From assembly GCA_030152105.1 (NCBI GenBank), contig JASLIH010000612.1, positions 1 to 7,565 of the forward strand: a DNA stretch of 7,565 nt. The letters are read 5' to 3'. The notes beneath the pieces were generated by a model, which did not search any database, was not told the DNA's origin, and saw nothing but the letters and a program-made list of their open reading frames with translations. The DNA comes from Actinomycetes bacterium (GTDB lineage: Bacteria > Actinomycetota > CALGFH01). Of this stretch, positions 1 through 6,319 are shown one piece after another (the stretch's first letter is position 1; every line of letters starts with the position of its first letter). The position numbers and the translations under genes were made by a program.

Positions 1-3000
1 CCGGTGGAGCGGGCGTGGATCTTGTCGTCCACCAGGTGCAGCAGCTTCATGATGTAGATGAAGCCGACGGTGACCGGGGTCGGGTACGGCTCGCCGGAGC
101 GGCCGTCGAACAGCATCGCCTTGCCCTCGGCGTCGACCAGCTTGTGGGTCTCGCCGTCGATCGGGTCCTCGTAGGTCCCGAGGGTGGCGGTGAGCAGGTC
201 CTCGATGGCCTCCTCGTTGGCGCCGTCGAACACCGGGGTGCCCAGCGGCCGCGTCACGTCCTGGCGGCCCTGCTCCTTGGTCCAGCCAGTCTCCTTGGCC
301 CAGCCGGGCAGGGTGTCGAACGACCAGCCGTGGGCGGCCACCCAGCCGAGGTGGGTCTCCAGCACCTGGCCGATGTTCATCCGGCTCGGCACGCCGAGCG
401 GGTTGAGGATGACGTCGATCGGGGTGCCGTCGACCAGGAAGGGCATGTCCTCCTCAGGGAGGATCTTGGAGATGACGCCCTTGTTGCCGTGGCGGCCGGC
501 CAGCTTGTCGCCGTCGGAGATCTTCCGCTTCTGGGCGACGTAGACCCGGACCAGCTGGTTCACGCCCGGGTTGAGGTCGTCGCCGGCCTCGCGGGAGAAC
601 ACCCGCACGCCGATGACCTTGCCGGTCTCGCCGTGGGGGACCTTCAGGGAGGTGTCGCGGACCTCGCGGGCCTTCTCCCCGAAGATCGCGCGCAGGAGGC
701 GCTCCTCGGGGGTCAGCTCGGTCTCGCCCTTGGGCGTGACCTTGCCGACCAGGACGTCGCCGGGGTCGACCTCGGCCCCGATGCGGATGATGCCCCGCTC
801 GTCCAGGTCCTTGAGCACGTCCTCGGAGACGTTGGGGATGTCCCGGGTGATCTCCTCGGCCCCGAGCTTGGTGTCGCGGGCGTCGACCTCGTGCTCCTCG
901 ATGTGGATCGAGGTCAGGACGTCGTCCTTGACCAGGCGCTCGGAGAGGATGATGGCGTCCTCGTAGTTGTGGCCCTCCCAGGGCATGAACGCGACCAGGA
1001 GGTTCTTGCCGAGCGCCAGCTCGCCGGTGTCGGTGCAGGGCCCGTCGGCCAGCACGTCGCCGGCGGCGATCTTGGCGCCCTCGACGACGATCGGCTTCTG
1101 GTTGATGCAGGTGCCCTGGTTGGAGCGCTCGAACTTGCGCATCCGGTAGACCTTGGCCGAGCCGTCGGCGTGGCGGACGGTGACCTGGTCGGCGGTGACG
1201 TCCTCGACCGTGCCGGGGGTGTCGGCGACGACCACCCCGCCGGCGTCGACCGCCACCCGCCGCTCCATGCCGGTGCCGACCAGCGGCGCCTCGGAGCGGA
1301 GCAGGGGCACGGCCTGACGCTGCATGTTGGCCCCCATCAGGGCCCGGTTGGCGTCGTCGTGCTCCAGGAAGGGGATCAGGGCGGTGGCCACCGACACCAT
1401 CTGCCGGGGGCTGACGTCCATGTAGTCGACCTCGTCGGGCGGCACGTTGGCCACCTCGCCGGTGACCCCGGCGCCCTGGCCGGTGCCGAAGTCGGACCGG
1501 CTGACCGAGCGCTGGCTGGAGATGCCGGCCGAGCGGCTGCCCTGGCGGACCAGGACGCGGTCGGTGGCGAAGTTGCCCTGGGCGTCGACGGCCGCGTTGG
1601 CCTGCGCGATCACGTGCAGGTCCTCGTCGTCGGCGGTCAGGTAGTCGACCTGCTCGGTGACCCGGCCGTCGACCACCTTGCGGTAGGGCGTCTCCACGAA
1701 CCCGTACTCGTTGATCCGGGCGTAGGTCGAGAGGTTGCCGATGAGGCCGATGTTCGGGCCCTCGGGCGTCTCGATCGGGCACATGCGGCCGTAGTGCGAC
1801 GGGTGGACGTCGCGGACCTCGAACCCGGCCCGCTCACGCGACAGCCCGCCCGGGCCGAGCGCCGACAGGCGCCGCCGGTGGGTCAGGGCGGCCAGCGGGT
1901 TGGTCTGGTCCATGAACTGGCTGAGCTGCGAGGTGCCGAAGAACTCCTTGATCGCGGCCACCACCGGACGGATGTTGATCAGCGTCTGGGGGGTGATCGC
2001 CTCGGCGTCCTGGGTGGTCATGCGCTCGCGCACGACCCGCTCCATCCGCGACAGGCCGATACGGACCTGGTTCTGGATCAGCTCGCCAACCGAGCGCAGG
2101 CGCCGGTTGCCGAAGTGGTCCTGGTCGTCGGTGCTGGTCGTGGGGTCGCCCTCGTGCAGCCGGACCAGGTAGTCCACGGTGGCCACGACGTCGTCGGTGG
2201 TGAGGGTCAGGGCCTTGTGCTGCTCGTTCTCCAGGCCCAGCTTCTTGTTGATCTTGTAGCGGCCGACCTTGGCCAGGTCGTAGCGCTTGGGCTGGAAGAA
2301 GAGGCCGTGCAGGAGCTGGCGGCCGGACTCGGCGCTGGGCGGCTCGCCCGGGCGCAGGCGCCGGTAGATCTCGACCAGCGCGTCCTCTTCGGTCTTGGTG
2401 TGGTCCTTCTCGAGCGTGCCCATCATGGTCTCGGACTCGCCGAACCGCTCACGGATCTGCTCGTCGCCCATGCCGAGGCCGCGCAGGAGCACGGTCACGG
2501 GCAGGCGGCGCTTGCGGTCGAGGCGGACGCCGACGGTGTCCTTCTTGTCGACGTCGAACTCAAGCCATGCGCCTCTGGCCGGGATGACCCGGCAGGAGGT
2601 GAGCAGCTTGTCGAGGGTCTTGTCGGGCTCCTGCTCGAAGATGACGCCGGGCGAGCGGACCAGCTGCGAGGTCACGACGCGCTCGGTGCCGTTGATGATG
2701 AAGGTGCCCTGGTCGGTCATGACCGGGAAGTCGCCCATGAAGACCGACTGGGACTTGATCTCGCCGGTGGTGCGGTTCTGGAACTCGGCCTGGACGTGGA
2801 GCTTGCGGGAGTAGGTGTTGTCTCGCTCCCGGCACTCCTCGACAGAATGCTCGGGCTCCTCGAAACGGTGCTCCCCGAACGTGAGCGCCATCTGGCCGGT
2901 GAAGTCCTCGATCGGGCTGATCTCGTCGAAGGTCTCACGGAGACCGTCGGTGATCAGCCACTCGAAGGACTGGCGCTGGATGGCGATGAGATCGGGGATG

Positions 3001-3068
3001 GGAAGGATCTCGGGGATCTTGCCGAAGGAGAGTCGTAGGGAGGCCGAGGTACGCGGGTCGCTCAACAA
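1..3068 (-). CDS. rpoB: DNA-directed RNA polymerase subunit beta, 3' end cut by window edge
   Basis: Beta subunit of RNA polymerase, which forms the catalytic pincer with beta'. The frame is open from a TTG at 3068 to the left edge (1,022 codons, no stop), ending just after the conserved HARST motif, so roughly 130-150 C-terminal residues lie outside. Visible landmarks are [17 protein letters not shown] and NGTERVV near the N-terminus, the rifampicin region [20 protein letters not shown] around residues 378-396, [18 protein letters not shown] just after it, [20 protein letters not shown], and [12 protein letters not shown] around residues 853-864. The start is inferred: TTG TTG follows GGGGAGG by about 5 and 8 nt, so initiation could be at 3068 or 3065. 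The N-terminus is shorter than in Mycobacterium. Residues equivalent to E. coli D516, H526 and S531 are wild type (D387, H397, S402), so intrinsic rifampicin resistance is not predicted here. An insertion of about 25 residues sits at residues 509-546. Identity is certain; the exact start is not. Confidence 0.97.
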   Translation of the reverse strand, partial: MLSDPRTSASLRLSFGKIPEILPIPDLIAIQRQSFEWLITDGLRETFDEISPIEDFTGQMALTFGEHRFEEPEHSVEECRERDNTYSRKLHVQAEFQNRTTGEIKSQSVFMGDFPVMTDQGTFIINGTERVVTSQLVRSPGVIFEQEPDKTLDKLLTSCRVIPARGAWLEFDVDKKDTVGVRLDRKRRLPVTVLLRGLGMGDEQIRERFGESETMMGTLEKDHTKTEEDALVEIYRRLRPGEPPSAESGRQLLHGLFFQPKRYDLAKVGRYKINKKLGLENEQHKALTLTTDDVVATVDYLVRLHEGDPTTSTDDQDHFGNRRLRSVGELIQNQVRIGLSRMERVVRERMTTQDAEAITPQTLINIRPVVAAIKEFFGTSQLSQFMDQTNPLAALTHRRRLSALGPGGLSRERAGFEVRDVHPSHYGRMCPIETPEGPNIGLIGNLSTYARINEYGFVETPYRKVVDGRVTEQVDYLTADDEDLHVIAQANAAVDAQGNFATDRVLVRQGSRSAGISSQRSVSRSDFGTGQGAGVTGEVANVPPDEVDYMDVSPRQMVSVATALIPFLEHDDANRALMGANMQRQAVPLLRSEAPLVGTGMERRVAVDAGGVVVADTPGTVEDVTADQVTVRHADGSAKVYRMRKFERSNQGTCINQKPIVVEGAKIAAGDVLADGPCTDTGELALGKNLLVAFMPWEGHNYEDAIILSERLVKDDVLTSIHIEEHEVDARDTKLGAEEITRDIPNVSEDVLKDLDERGIIRIGAEVDPGDVLVGKVTPKGETELTPEERLLRAIFGEKAREVRDTSLKVPHGETGKVIGVRVFSREAGDDLNPGVNQLVRVYVAQKRKISDGDKLAGRHGNKGVISKILPEEDMPFLVDGTPIDVILNPLGVPSRMNIGQVLETHLGWVAAHGWSFDTLPGWAKETGWTKEQGRQDVTRPLGTPVFDGANEEAIEDLLTATLGTYEDPIDGETHKLVDAEGKAMLFDGRSGEPYPTPVTVGFIYIMKLLHLVDDKIHARST

Positions 3069-3182
3069 GCGTCCCTCCCCTTTCGCGGGAAGCAGGTGTG
3101 GAAGCGGGTGGTGCAGTGGCGGCTGGGCACGCCAAAGCCCGGGGTAGGCTGGTCGAAGGCGCGCGAAGACATGCGAAAGAGC

Positions 3183-3211
3183 AGTGTAGCGCTTTCCTAC
3201 ACCGCCGTCAA
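3183..3211 (-). promoter_or_regulatory. rpoB promoter, near-consensus sigma-70/SigA type
   Basis: On the minus strand the -35 box TTGACG (3211-3206) and the -10 box TACACT (3188-3183) are separated by exactly 17 nt. The predicted start of transcription is near 3176, giving a 5' UTR of about 108 nt before the TTG start of rpoB. A 6-bp inverted repeat, GTGTAG/CTACAC, spans 3184-3202 and overlaps the -10 box and spacer. The site lets rpoB (and presumably rpoC beyond the window) be transcribed separately from rplJL. This is a sequence-match prediction. Confidence 0.75.
3184..3202. repeat. Hyphenated inverted repeat over the rpoB -10 region
   Basis: GTGTAG and CTACAC arms of 6 bp are separated by 7 nt. 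The repeat lies in the spacer and -10 box of the main rpoB promoter, where an operator would act. It may be chance, since one arm is largely the -10 hexamer itself. No regulator can be named. Confidence 0.4.
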
Positions 3212-3260
3212 CCTCGAACTGAGGGTCTGCGTGTGCACCTCACTTCGTCTTGTCCGACCG

Positions 3261-3289
3261 AGTTTGCCGCCCACTCCCCATGGTGTCAA
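3261..3289 (-). promoter_or_regulatory. Second, weaker candidate promoter in the rplL-rpoB gap
   Basis: A perfect -35 hexamer TTGACA lies at 3289-3284 on the minus strand. Exactly 17 nt downstream is CAAACT (3266-3261), a poor -10 box. It would start transcripts about 80 nt upstream of the stronger promoter. The consensus -35 and ideal spacing support it, and the weak -10 argues against it. Confidence 0.35.
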
Positions 3290-3341
3290 GGAGCAACTAC
3301 GGAGAGTAGGCGACAGGAACGCGCCAGGTGACGTGCCCAGT

Positions 3342-3737
3342 CTACTTCAGCTCCACGCTGGCACCGGCGGCCTCGAGCTGGGCCTTGGCCTTGTCGGCCT
3401 GGTCCCGGGGAACGCGCTCGAGCACCGGCTTGGGCGCCGCGTCGACCAGGTCCTTGGCCTCCTTCAGCCCGAGGCTGGTGAGGGCGCGGACCTCCTTGAT
3501 GACCTGGATCTTCTTCTCGCCAGGGCCGGTCAGCACCACGTCGAACTCGGTCTGCTCCTCGGCCTCCTCGGCCGCGGCGGCCCCGGCCCCGCCGGCGCCC
3601 GGCCCGGCGGCGACGGCCACGGGGGCGGCGGCGGAGACGTTGAACGTGTCCTCGAACTGCTTCACGAACTCCGACAGCTCAAGGAGGGTCATCTCCTTGA
3701 AGGCGTCCAGGAGGTCGTCGGTGGACAGCTTCGCCAT
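3342..3737 (-). CDS. rplL: 50S ribosomal protein L7/L12
   Basis: L7/L12 forms the flexible stalk dimers that recruit initiation and elongation GTPases to the ribosome. The 131-residue product shows the three expected parts: an N-terminal dimerisation and L10-binding helical region ([20 protein letters not shown], about 1-32), an Ala/Gly/Pro/Glu-rich hinge (about 34-62), and the globular C-terminal domain with [32 protein letters not shown] and a final alpha/beta unit ending in VELK. The length is slightly above the E. coli 121 because the hinge is longer, which is common in high-G+C bacteria. The ATG follows AAGGAG at good spacing, and the rplJ stop TAA lies only 11 nt upstream and forms part of that Shine-Dalgarno region, so the two genes are almost certainly co-transcribed and probably translationally coupled. 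L7/L12 is needed in several copies per L10. Confidence 0.98.
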   Translation of the reverse strand: MAKLSTDDLLDAFKEMTLLELSEFVKQFEDTFNVSAAAPVAVAAGPGAGGAGAAAAEEAEEQTEFDVVLTGPGEKKIQVIKEVRALTSLGLKEAKDLVDAAPKPVLERVPRDQADKAKAQLEAAGASVELK

Positions 3738-3748
3738 AAGGGTTCTCC

Positions 3749-4417
3749 TTAGCTCTCGTCCCCGGCCGCCTCGGCCGCGGGTTCGTCCGTGTCAGTGGTG
3801 TCAGTGGTGGTGCCCTCGGCGGCGGGAACCTCGGTCGCCTCGGCGGCGGGCGCCTCGGGCTCGGCCTCGGCCTCGGTTGCCGGGGCGGCGCTCGGCTCCT
3901 CGCCCTGGGTCTTGTCGCGAAGGGCGGCGGTCATGGTCGCCACCTGCCGGAGCGGGGCGACGAGCAGGTTCACGGTCTGCTGGGCGGAGGCCTGGAGCAG
4001 CCCGGCCAGCCGGGCCAGCAGGACCTCGCGGGACTCAAGGGTGGCCAGCTGCCGGACCTCGGCGGCGCCGAGGACCTTGCCGTCCATCACCCCGCCCTTG
4101 ACGACAAGGGACGGGTGGGTGCGGGCGAACTCGGCCAGGTCCTTGGCCGCCTGGACCGGGTCGCCGTGGACGAAGGCGACCGCGGTCGGGCCCTGGAGCA
4201 GGGCCACCAGGTCCTCGTAGCCCGCCTCGCGAACGGCGATGCTGGTCAGGGTGTTCTTCAGCACCCGGTACTCGGTCGACGACCCGCGCAGCGACGCGCG
4301 CAGCTCACCCAGCTCCGCGACCTTGAGGCCCCGGTACTCGGTGAGCAGCGCGGCCACCGAGCCTTCCAGGCGTCCCTTGATGGCCTCGACCTCGGCGACG
4401 TTGCTCGCGTTCGGCAC
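3749..4417 (-). CDS. rplJ: 50S ribosomal protein L10 with acidic C-terminal extension
   Basis: L10 anchors the L7/L12 stalk to 23S rRNA and, with L7/L12, typically represses its own operon. The GTG at 4417 is chosen because GGAGG lies 7 nt upstream and the product then begins [17 protein letters not shown], matching L10 N-termini. The frame stays open further upstream but runs through the terminator and leader. The product is 222 residues. Residues 1-125 are the rRNA-binding domain ([48 protein letters not shown]). Residues 128-170 are the long helix that binds L7/L12 dimers. Residues 171-222 form an unusual tail rich in A, E, T, P and D with 16 acidic and no basic residues. Typical L10 proteins are about 165-180 residues, so the tail is an addition. 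It overlaps the rplL ribosome-binding region at its stop codon. Confidence 0.97.
   Translation of the reverse strand: MPNASNVAEVEAIKGRLEGSVAALLTEYRGLKVAELGELRASLRGSSTEYRVLKNTLTSIAVREAGYEDLVALLQGPTAVAFVHGDPVQAAKDLAEFARTHPSLVVKGGVMDGKVLGAAEVRQLATLESREVLLARLAGLLQASAQQTVNLLVAPLRQVATMTAALRDKTQGEEPSAAPATEAEAEPEAPAAEATEVPAAEGTTTDTTDTDEPAAEAAGDES
3789..3806. repeat. 9-bp tandem repeat within the rplJ acidic tail
   Basis: Two perfect copies of gtgtcagtg lie head to tail, in frame, and encode a Thr/Asp-rich stretch (TTTDTTDTD). This suggests that the L10 tail lengthened in part by slippage of short repeats. Confidence 0.7.
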
Positions 4418-4431
4418 GGCCTCACCTCCAC

Positions 4432-4462
4432 AAAAGAAAAACGGACGGTCCCGGACCGTCCG
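4432..4462 (-). terminator. Intrinsic terminator (attenuator) in the rplJ leader
   Basis: On the minus strand a perfect 9-bp stem, CGGACGGTC and GACCGTCCG with a 3-nt loop, is followed directly by TTTTTCTTTT. This is a textbook rho-independent terminator. It lies about 15 nt before the rplJ GTG and after the predicted rplJ promoter, so it can only act as an attenuator or as the end of a transcript arriving from upstream. Confidence 0.88.
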
Positions 4463-4485
4463 ACTGGCGTCTGCCACGCGTGGAG

Positions 4486-4501
4486 GCACCTTACGAGGTG
4501 C
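4486..4501 (-). promoter_or_regulatory. Perfect hairpin inside the rplJ leader
   Basis: A 6-bp stem GCACCT/AGGTGC closes a CGTA tetraloop. It would sit within the multibranched antiterminator form of the leader and could be part of a protein-binding arm. Confidence 0.55.
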
Positions 4502-4569
4502 TCGCCTGCGCCGGCGCCCTGTCGGGCCTTCGTGCCATTCGGCAACCGGACGGTCTCTGGCAAGGACGC

Positions 4570-4596
4570 ACTGTAGCACAGGGGGGCTGTGGACAA
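4570..4596 (-). promoter_or_regulatory. Candidate promoter for rplJL
   Basis: A good -10 box, TACAGT, lies at 4575-4570. TTGTCC at 4596-4591 is the best -35 candidate, with a short 15-nt spacer. Transcription would begin near 4563, only a few bases before the 5' antiterminator arm, which fits the leader architecture. The short spacer lowers confidence in the exact -35. Confidence 0.5.
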
Positions 4597-4627
4597 CCGC
4601 GGGCAGGTTGGCGGCCGTATCTCTATT

Positions 4628-4657
4628 TTGCTCCCAGGCGCCTTGCTGTCATAGGTT
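4628..4657 (+). promoter_or_regulatory. Weak candidate promoter for the small plus-strand genes
   Basis: TTGCTC at 4628-4633 and TAGGTT at 4652-4657 are separated by 18 nt, upstream of the ORF starting at 4714. Some promoter is expected here because the gene diverges from rplJ and has no upstream plus-strand neighbour in the window. The hexamers are only partial matches. Confidence 0.3.
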
Positions 4658-4664
4658 CCGAAGC

Positions 4665-4687
4665 CGTCGATCTCGTCAGAGTCGACG
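4665..4687 (+). promoter_or_regulatory. Imperfect hairpin upstream of the first small ORF
   Basis: CGTCGA-t-CTC and GAG-TCGACG form a 9-bp stem with one bulged T and a GTCA loop. It ends 10 nt before the strong Shine-Dalgarno of the 95-residue ORF, so it could be an operator or a 5'-UTR structure. No T-run follows, so it is not a terminator. Confidence 0.4.
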
Positions 4688-4713
4688 ATCGCAGCATAAG
4701 GAGGGGGAGGTAG

Positions 4714-5001
4714 ATGGCTACGCCGGTCATCATCAGCCTGCTCGTCGGCCTCGTCGCCGGGGGAGCGTGCATGGCCATGTGGGCCGCGAACCGCATCGAA
4801 GAGGAGAGCGTCAGGCAGTTCGACCGCGGGTTCGAGCGTGGCCGCTGGCTGACCGACATCAGCGTCGCCAAGGCGATCGAAGACCAGGACCGCGCCCGCC
4901 GGGTCGGCCTACTCGTCGCCGGCGCCCGCCAACCCGGCGGTTCGCCCACCACCCGACCACCCGGTCAGGAACCCCGCCCATCGCTCCTGGTCCTCCCCTA
5001 G
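4714..5001 (+). CDS. Small predicted membrane protein, 95 aa, unknown function
   Basis: I do not recognise this protein. The start is well supported: AAGGAGG lies 9 nt upstream and an in-frame TAG immediately precedes the ATG. Residues about 4-24 (VIISLLVGLVAGGACMAMWA) are a hydrophobic helix with a small-residue GG pair, followed by a charged, probably cytoplasmic, amphipathic stretch (residues 27-62, including RIEEESVRQFDRGFERGRW) and a Pro/Gly-rich low-complexity C-terminus. It has no cleavage motif clear enough to call a signal peptide, so a membrane anchor is more likely. It lies between rplJ and the gap gene but on the opposite strand, so it is not part of the ribosomal operon. Codon choice is as G+C-rich as the neighbours for the first 65 or so codons and looser at the Pro-rich end. 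Confidence 0.72.
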   Translation: MATPVIISLLVGLVAGGACMAMWAANRIEEESVRQFDRGFERGRWLTDISVAKAIEDQDRARRVGLLVAGARQPGGSPTTRPPGQEPRPSLLVLP

Positions 5002-5007
5002 CCGGCG

Positions 5008-5033
5008 GCACCCGCAGGCCGCAGCACCCGCAG
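5008..5033. repeat. Short direct repeat GCACCCGCAG
   Basis: Two exact 10-nt copies (5008-5017 and 5024-5033) lie in the spacer between the two small ORFs, upstream of the hairpin repeats. In DNA this rich in G+C it may be chance. Confidence 0.35.
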
Positions 5034-5042
5034 CTTGTCCAC

Positions 5043-5090
5043 GCGGACCCCCAGTCCGCCAGCGCAGCGGACCCCCAGTCCGCCAATGCA
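5043..5090. repeat. Two tandem 24-bp repeats, each able to form a hairpin
   Basis: Two copies (5043-5066 and 5067-5090) differ only at two adjacent bases (GC versus AT near the 3' end). Each contains GCGGAC and GTCCGC, a 6-bp inverted repeat around a 5-nt CCCCA loop. The second copy ends exactly where the Shine-Dalgarno GGAGG of the 49-residue ORF begins. The layout suggests paired operators or RNA hairpins controlling that ORF. Confidence 0.8.
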
Positions 5091-5099
5091 GGAGGAACC

Positions 5100-5249
5100 A
5101 TGCCCGCCGACCTGGTCGCCATCGCCACCCTGGTGGCGCTGGCCACCCTCGCCGCCCCGCTGACCGCCGACTGGCGGCGCCGCCTCGCAACCCGCCGCTT
5201 CGACGCCGTCTACGAACGCAACCTCCTGCGCCGTACCGGCCGCGGCTAG
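5100..5249 (+). CDS. Small predicted membrane protein, 49 aa, unknown function
   Basis: I do not recognise this protein. AGGAGG ends 4 nt before the ATG, a slightly short but workable spacing. The frame is open upstream, so an earlier start cannot be formally excluded, but nothing upstream looks like protein. Residues about 4-22 (DLVAIATLVALATLAAPLTA) form one hydrophobic helix. The rest is strongly basic (WRRRLATRR, then YERNLLRRTGRG), so by the positive-inside rule the C-terminus should be cytoplasmic. It follows the 95-residue ORF by 98 nt on the same strand and has the same general design, so the two may be co-transcribed. It converges on the 326-residue minus-strand gene. Confidence 0.55.
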   Translation: MPADLVAIATLVALATLAAPLTADWRRRLATRRFDAVYERNLLRRTGRG

Positions 5250-5310
5250 CGCACCTCATCCTGTTCCTTCGGCGGCGACCGACCCCGTCGCCCCGCTGAC
5301 GTCGGTGCGC
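5249..5310. terminator. Possible bidirectional hairpin terminator in the convergent gap
   Basis: Nested inverted repeats lie between the convergent genes: outer arms GCGCACC (5249-5255) and GGTGCGC (5304-5310), inner arms GGCGAC (5274-5279) and GTCGCC (5287-5292). An alternative pairing, ACCGAC (5278-5283) with GTCGGT (5301-5306), is also possible. There is no T-run, so it would be a structure-only or processing site. Position favours a terminator role; sequence alone is weak support. Confidence 0.3.
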
Positions 5311-5338
5311 GCCACTGGACGCCCGCGAGCTCCGGCCG

Positions 5339-6319
5339 CTACAGGGCGGCGCCCGCCAGCGCGGGGTCGGCGACCCGGACGCTGGTTACGCCGGTGGCCG
5401 GAGGGGTGAGGAGGCCCCGGGCCGACAGGCGGTCAAGGGCCTCGTCGACGGCCAGGGTGTAGACCCAGGCGAGGAACGCGCCCTCGTCGTCGGCGCCGGG
5501 GACGCGGCGGCGGACCGGGTCGAGCGCCGGGAGGGCGTCCTCGACCAGACGGACGACCGACCAGCCGAGCCCCTCGCAGAGCTCGCGCAGCGCCGGTTCG
5601 AGCGAGGCCGGCAGCGCCGGGGCGGCCTCGGGGTCGGCCGCGGCCAGCTGGAAGGCGGGCGCGCCGGGGTGGCCGAAGCGAACCAGGCTCCCCCGCCCGG
5701 GCAGTCCCGTGACCCGCGCGAACCAGCTGCCGGCGGCGCCCTCCCCCTCCGCCAGCCACACGAACGCACTGCCAAACGGTGGCGAGGCCAGCCCCTCACG
5801 CCGCAGCAGCCGCCGCACCCCCAGGTCGAGCAGCAGCCCACCGACCACCAGAAAGGCCGCCGCGCCCGGAGCCGCACCCACCGTCGCGGCATGGCCAGAC
5901 CCGGACCCGGCACCCACGGTCGGGCCGGCCGGCGCAGCGTGGCCAGGCTCGTGCTCGATGCTCGGGGGGGAGAGGGCGGCGTGGACGGGCTCGTACTCGA
6001 CCTCGAGGCGGCTCCATTCGCCGGCGACCAGGCGGGCCATGGCTCGGCCGAGGTCGCCGGCGGTCTCGGCGACCGCCTTGGCTTGGGCGGCTGGGGCCAC
6101 CGGGAACCGGGGGCGGCCGTCGGCGGTGGCGAGCCCGGCCGCCTTCAGCGACTCCAGACGGTGCTGGCCCAACCGGTCCAGTGGGGCCCCGTCGGCGACC
6201 GCGGACAGCAGCGCTCCATGCACCGCCGGGTCGACCAGCTCACCGGGCTCCAGCGCCGGCGGCACTGGCGCCCACCATCCCAGCTCCCAGGCCGGCCGGG
6301 CCCGGGCCCCGCTAGTCAT
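5339..6319 (-). CDS. Uncharacterised 326-aa protein between rplA and rplJ
   Basis: I do not recognise this family. Residues about 30-72 (DPAVHGALLSAVADG, then QHRLESLKAAGLA and the short hairpin TADGRPRFPV) look like a helix-helix-wing pattern, so a winged-helix-like domain is possible. Residues about 76-110 are an Ala-rich helical region. Residues about 110-152 are a low-complexity linker with repeated HAA triplets. The remainder begins FLVVGGLLLDLGVRRLLRREG and includes FGSAFVWLAEG, GSLVRFGHPGAPAFQLA, a helix around LEPALRELCEGLGW and a C-terminal helical segment EGAFLAWVYTLAVDEALDRL. It has no signal peptide, so it is probably cytoplasmic. It follows rplA on the same strand and is likely read through from it. 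Its own ribosome-binding site is weak (GGGGAA), and its ATG overlaps the stop of an upstream mini-ORF, suggesting coupled translation. Non-ribosomal genes at this position are common in actinobacteria. Confidence 0.68.
   Translation of the reverse strand: MTSGARARPAWELGWWAPVPPALEPGELVDPAVHGALLSAVADGAPLDRLGQHRLESLKAAGLATADGRPRFPVAPAAQAKAVAETAGDLGRAMARLVAGEWSRLEVEYEPVHAALSPPSIEHEPGHAAPAGPTVGAGSGSGHAATVGAAPGAAAFLVVGGLLLDLGVRRLLRREGLASPPFGSAFVWLAEGEGAAGSWFARVTGLPGRGSLVRFGHPGAPAFQLAAADPEAAPALPASLEPALRELCEGLGWSVVRLVEDALPALDPVRRRVPGADDEGAFLAWVYTLAVDEALDRLSARGLLTPPATGVTSVRVADPALAGAAL
5937..6000. repeat. Diverged internal repeat in the linker of the 326-aa gene
   Basis: Two 22-nt segments beginning GCGTGG (5937-5958 and 5979-6000) match at 19 of 22 positions. 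They encode YEPVHAAL and HEPGHAAP. A third, looser HAA copy lies nearby in the protein. The linker seems to have grown by duplication. Confidence 0.55.

Larger units (their letters stand above)
4418..4563 (-). promoter_or_regulatory. rplJ leader with terminator/antiterminator switch (L10-leader type)
   Basis: The leader of about 145 nt contains, in order: GACCGTCCG at 4555-4547, a hairpin TGCC-GAAT-GGCA, a GC-rich region, a hairpin GCACCT-CGTA-AGGTGC at 4501-4486, and the terminator. The first element is identical to the 3' arm of the terminator, so it can pair over 9 bp with the terminator's 5' arm (4462-4454), closing a large multibranched structure and preventing termination. Mutually exclusive pairings of this kind are known for rplJL leaders in Bacillus subtilis, where the L10(L12)4 complex favours termination. 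The pairing is seen directly; the ligand is inferred. Confidence 0.72.

Noticed and set aside
454..1782. A 442-codon minus-strand frame within rpoB
   Set aside because: It is one frame off the rpoB frame and gives an Arg/Gly/Pro-rich translation typical of shadow frames.
1861..1940. Possible rifampicin-resistance substitutions in RpoB (T at E. coli N518, R at K527)
   Set aside because: T at this position is normal in Bacillus-type RpoB, R for K is conservative, and the main resistance positions D516, H526 and S531 are wild type.
15..3038. A 1,007-codon open frame on the plus strand opposite rpoB
   Set aside because: It is a mirror of rpoB caused by strong third-position G/C bias. Its translation is low-complexity V/L/D/G-rich with no recognisable domain, while the minus-strand frame gives clear RpoB throughout.
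1..3068. Possible frameshift in rpoB because no single closed ORF covers it
   Set aside because: Codon phase checked at [22 protein letters not shown] and the N-terminus is the same throughout. The frame simply has no stop before the window edge.
4239..5249. A 336-codon plus-strand frame running from inside rplJ through the small-protein island
   Set aside because: It crosses the rplJ coding sequence and leader antisense and has Arg/Pro-rich low-complexity sequence. Only its last 49 codons, with their own ribosome-binding site, look like protein.
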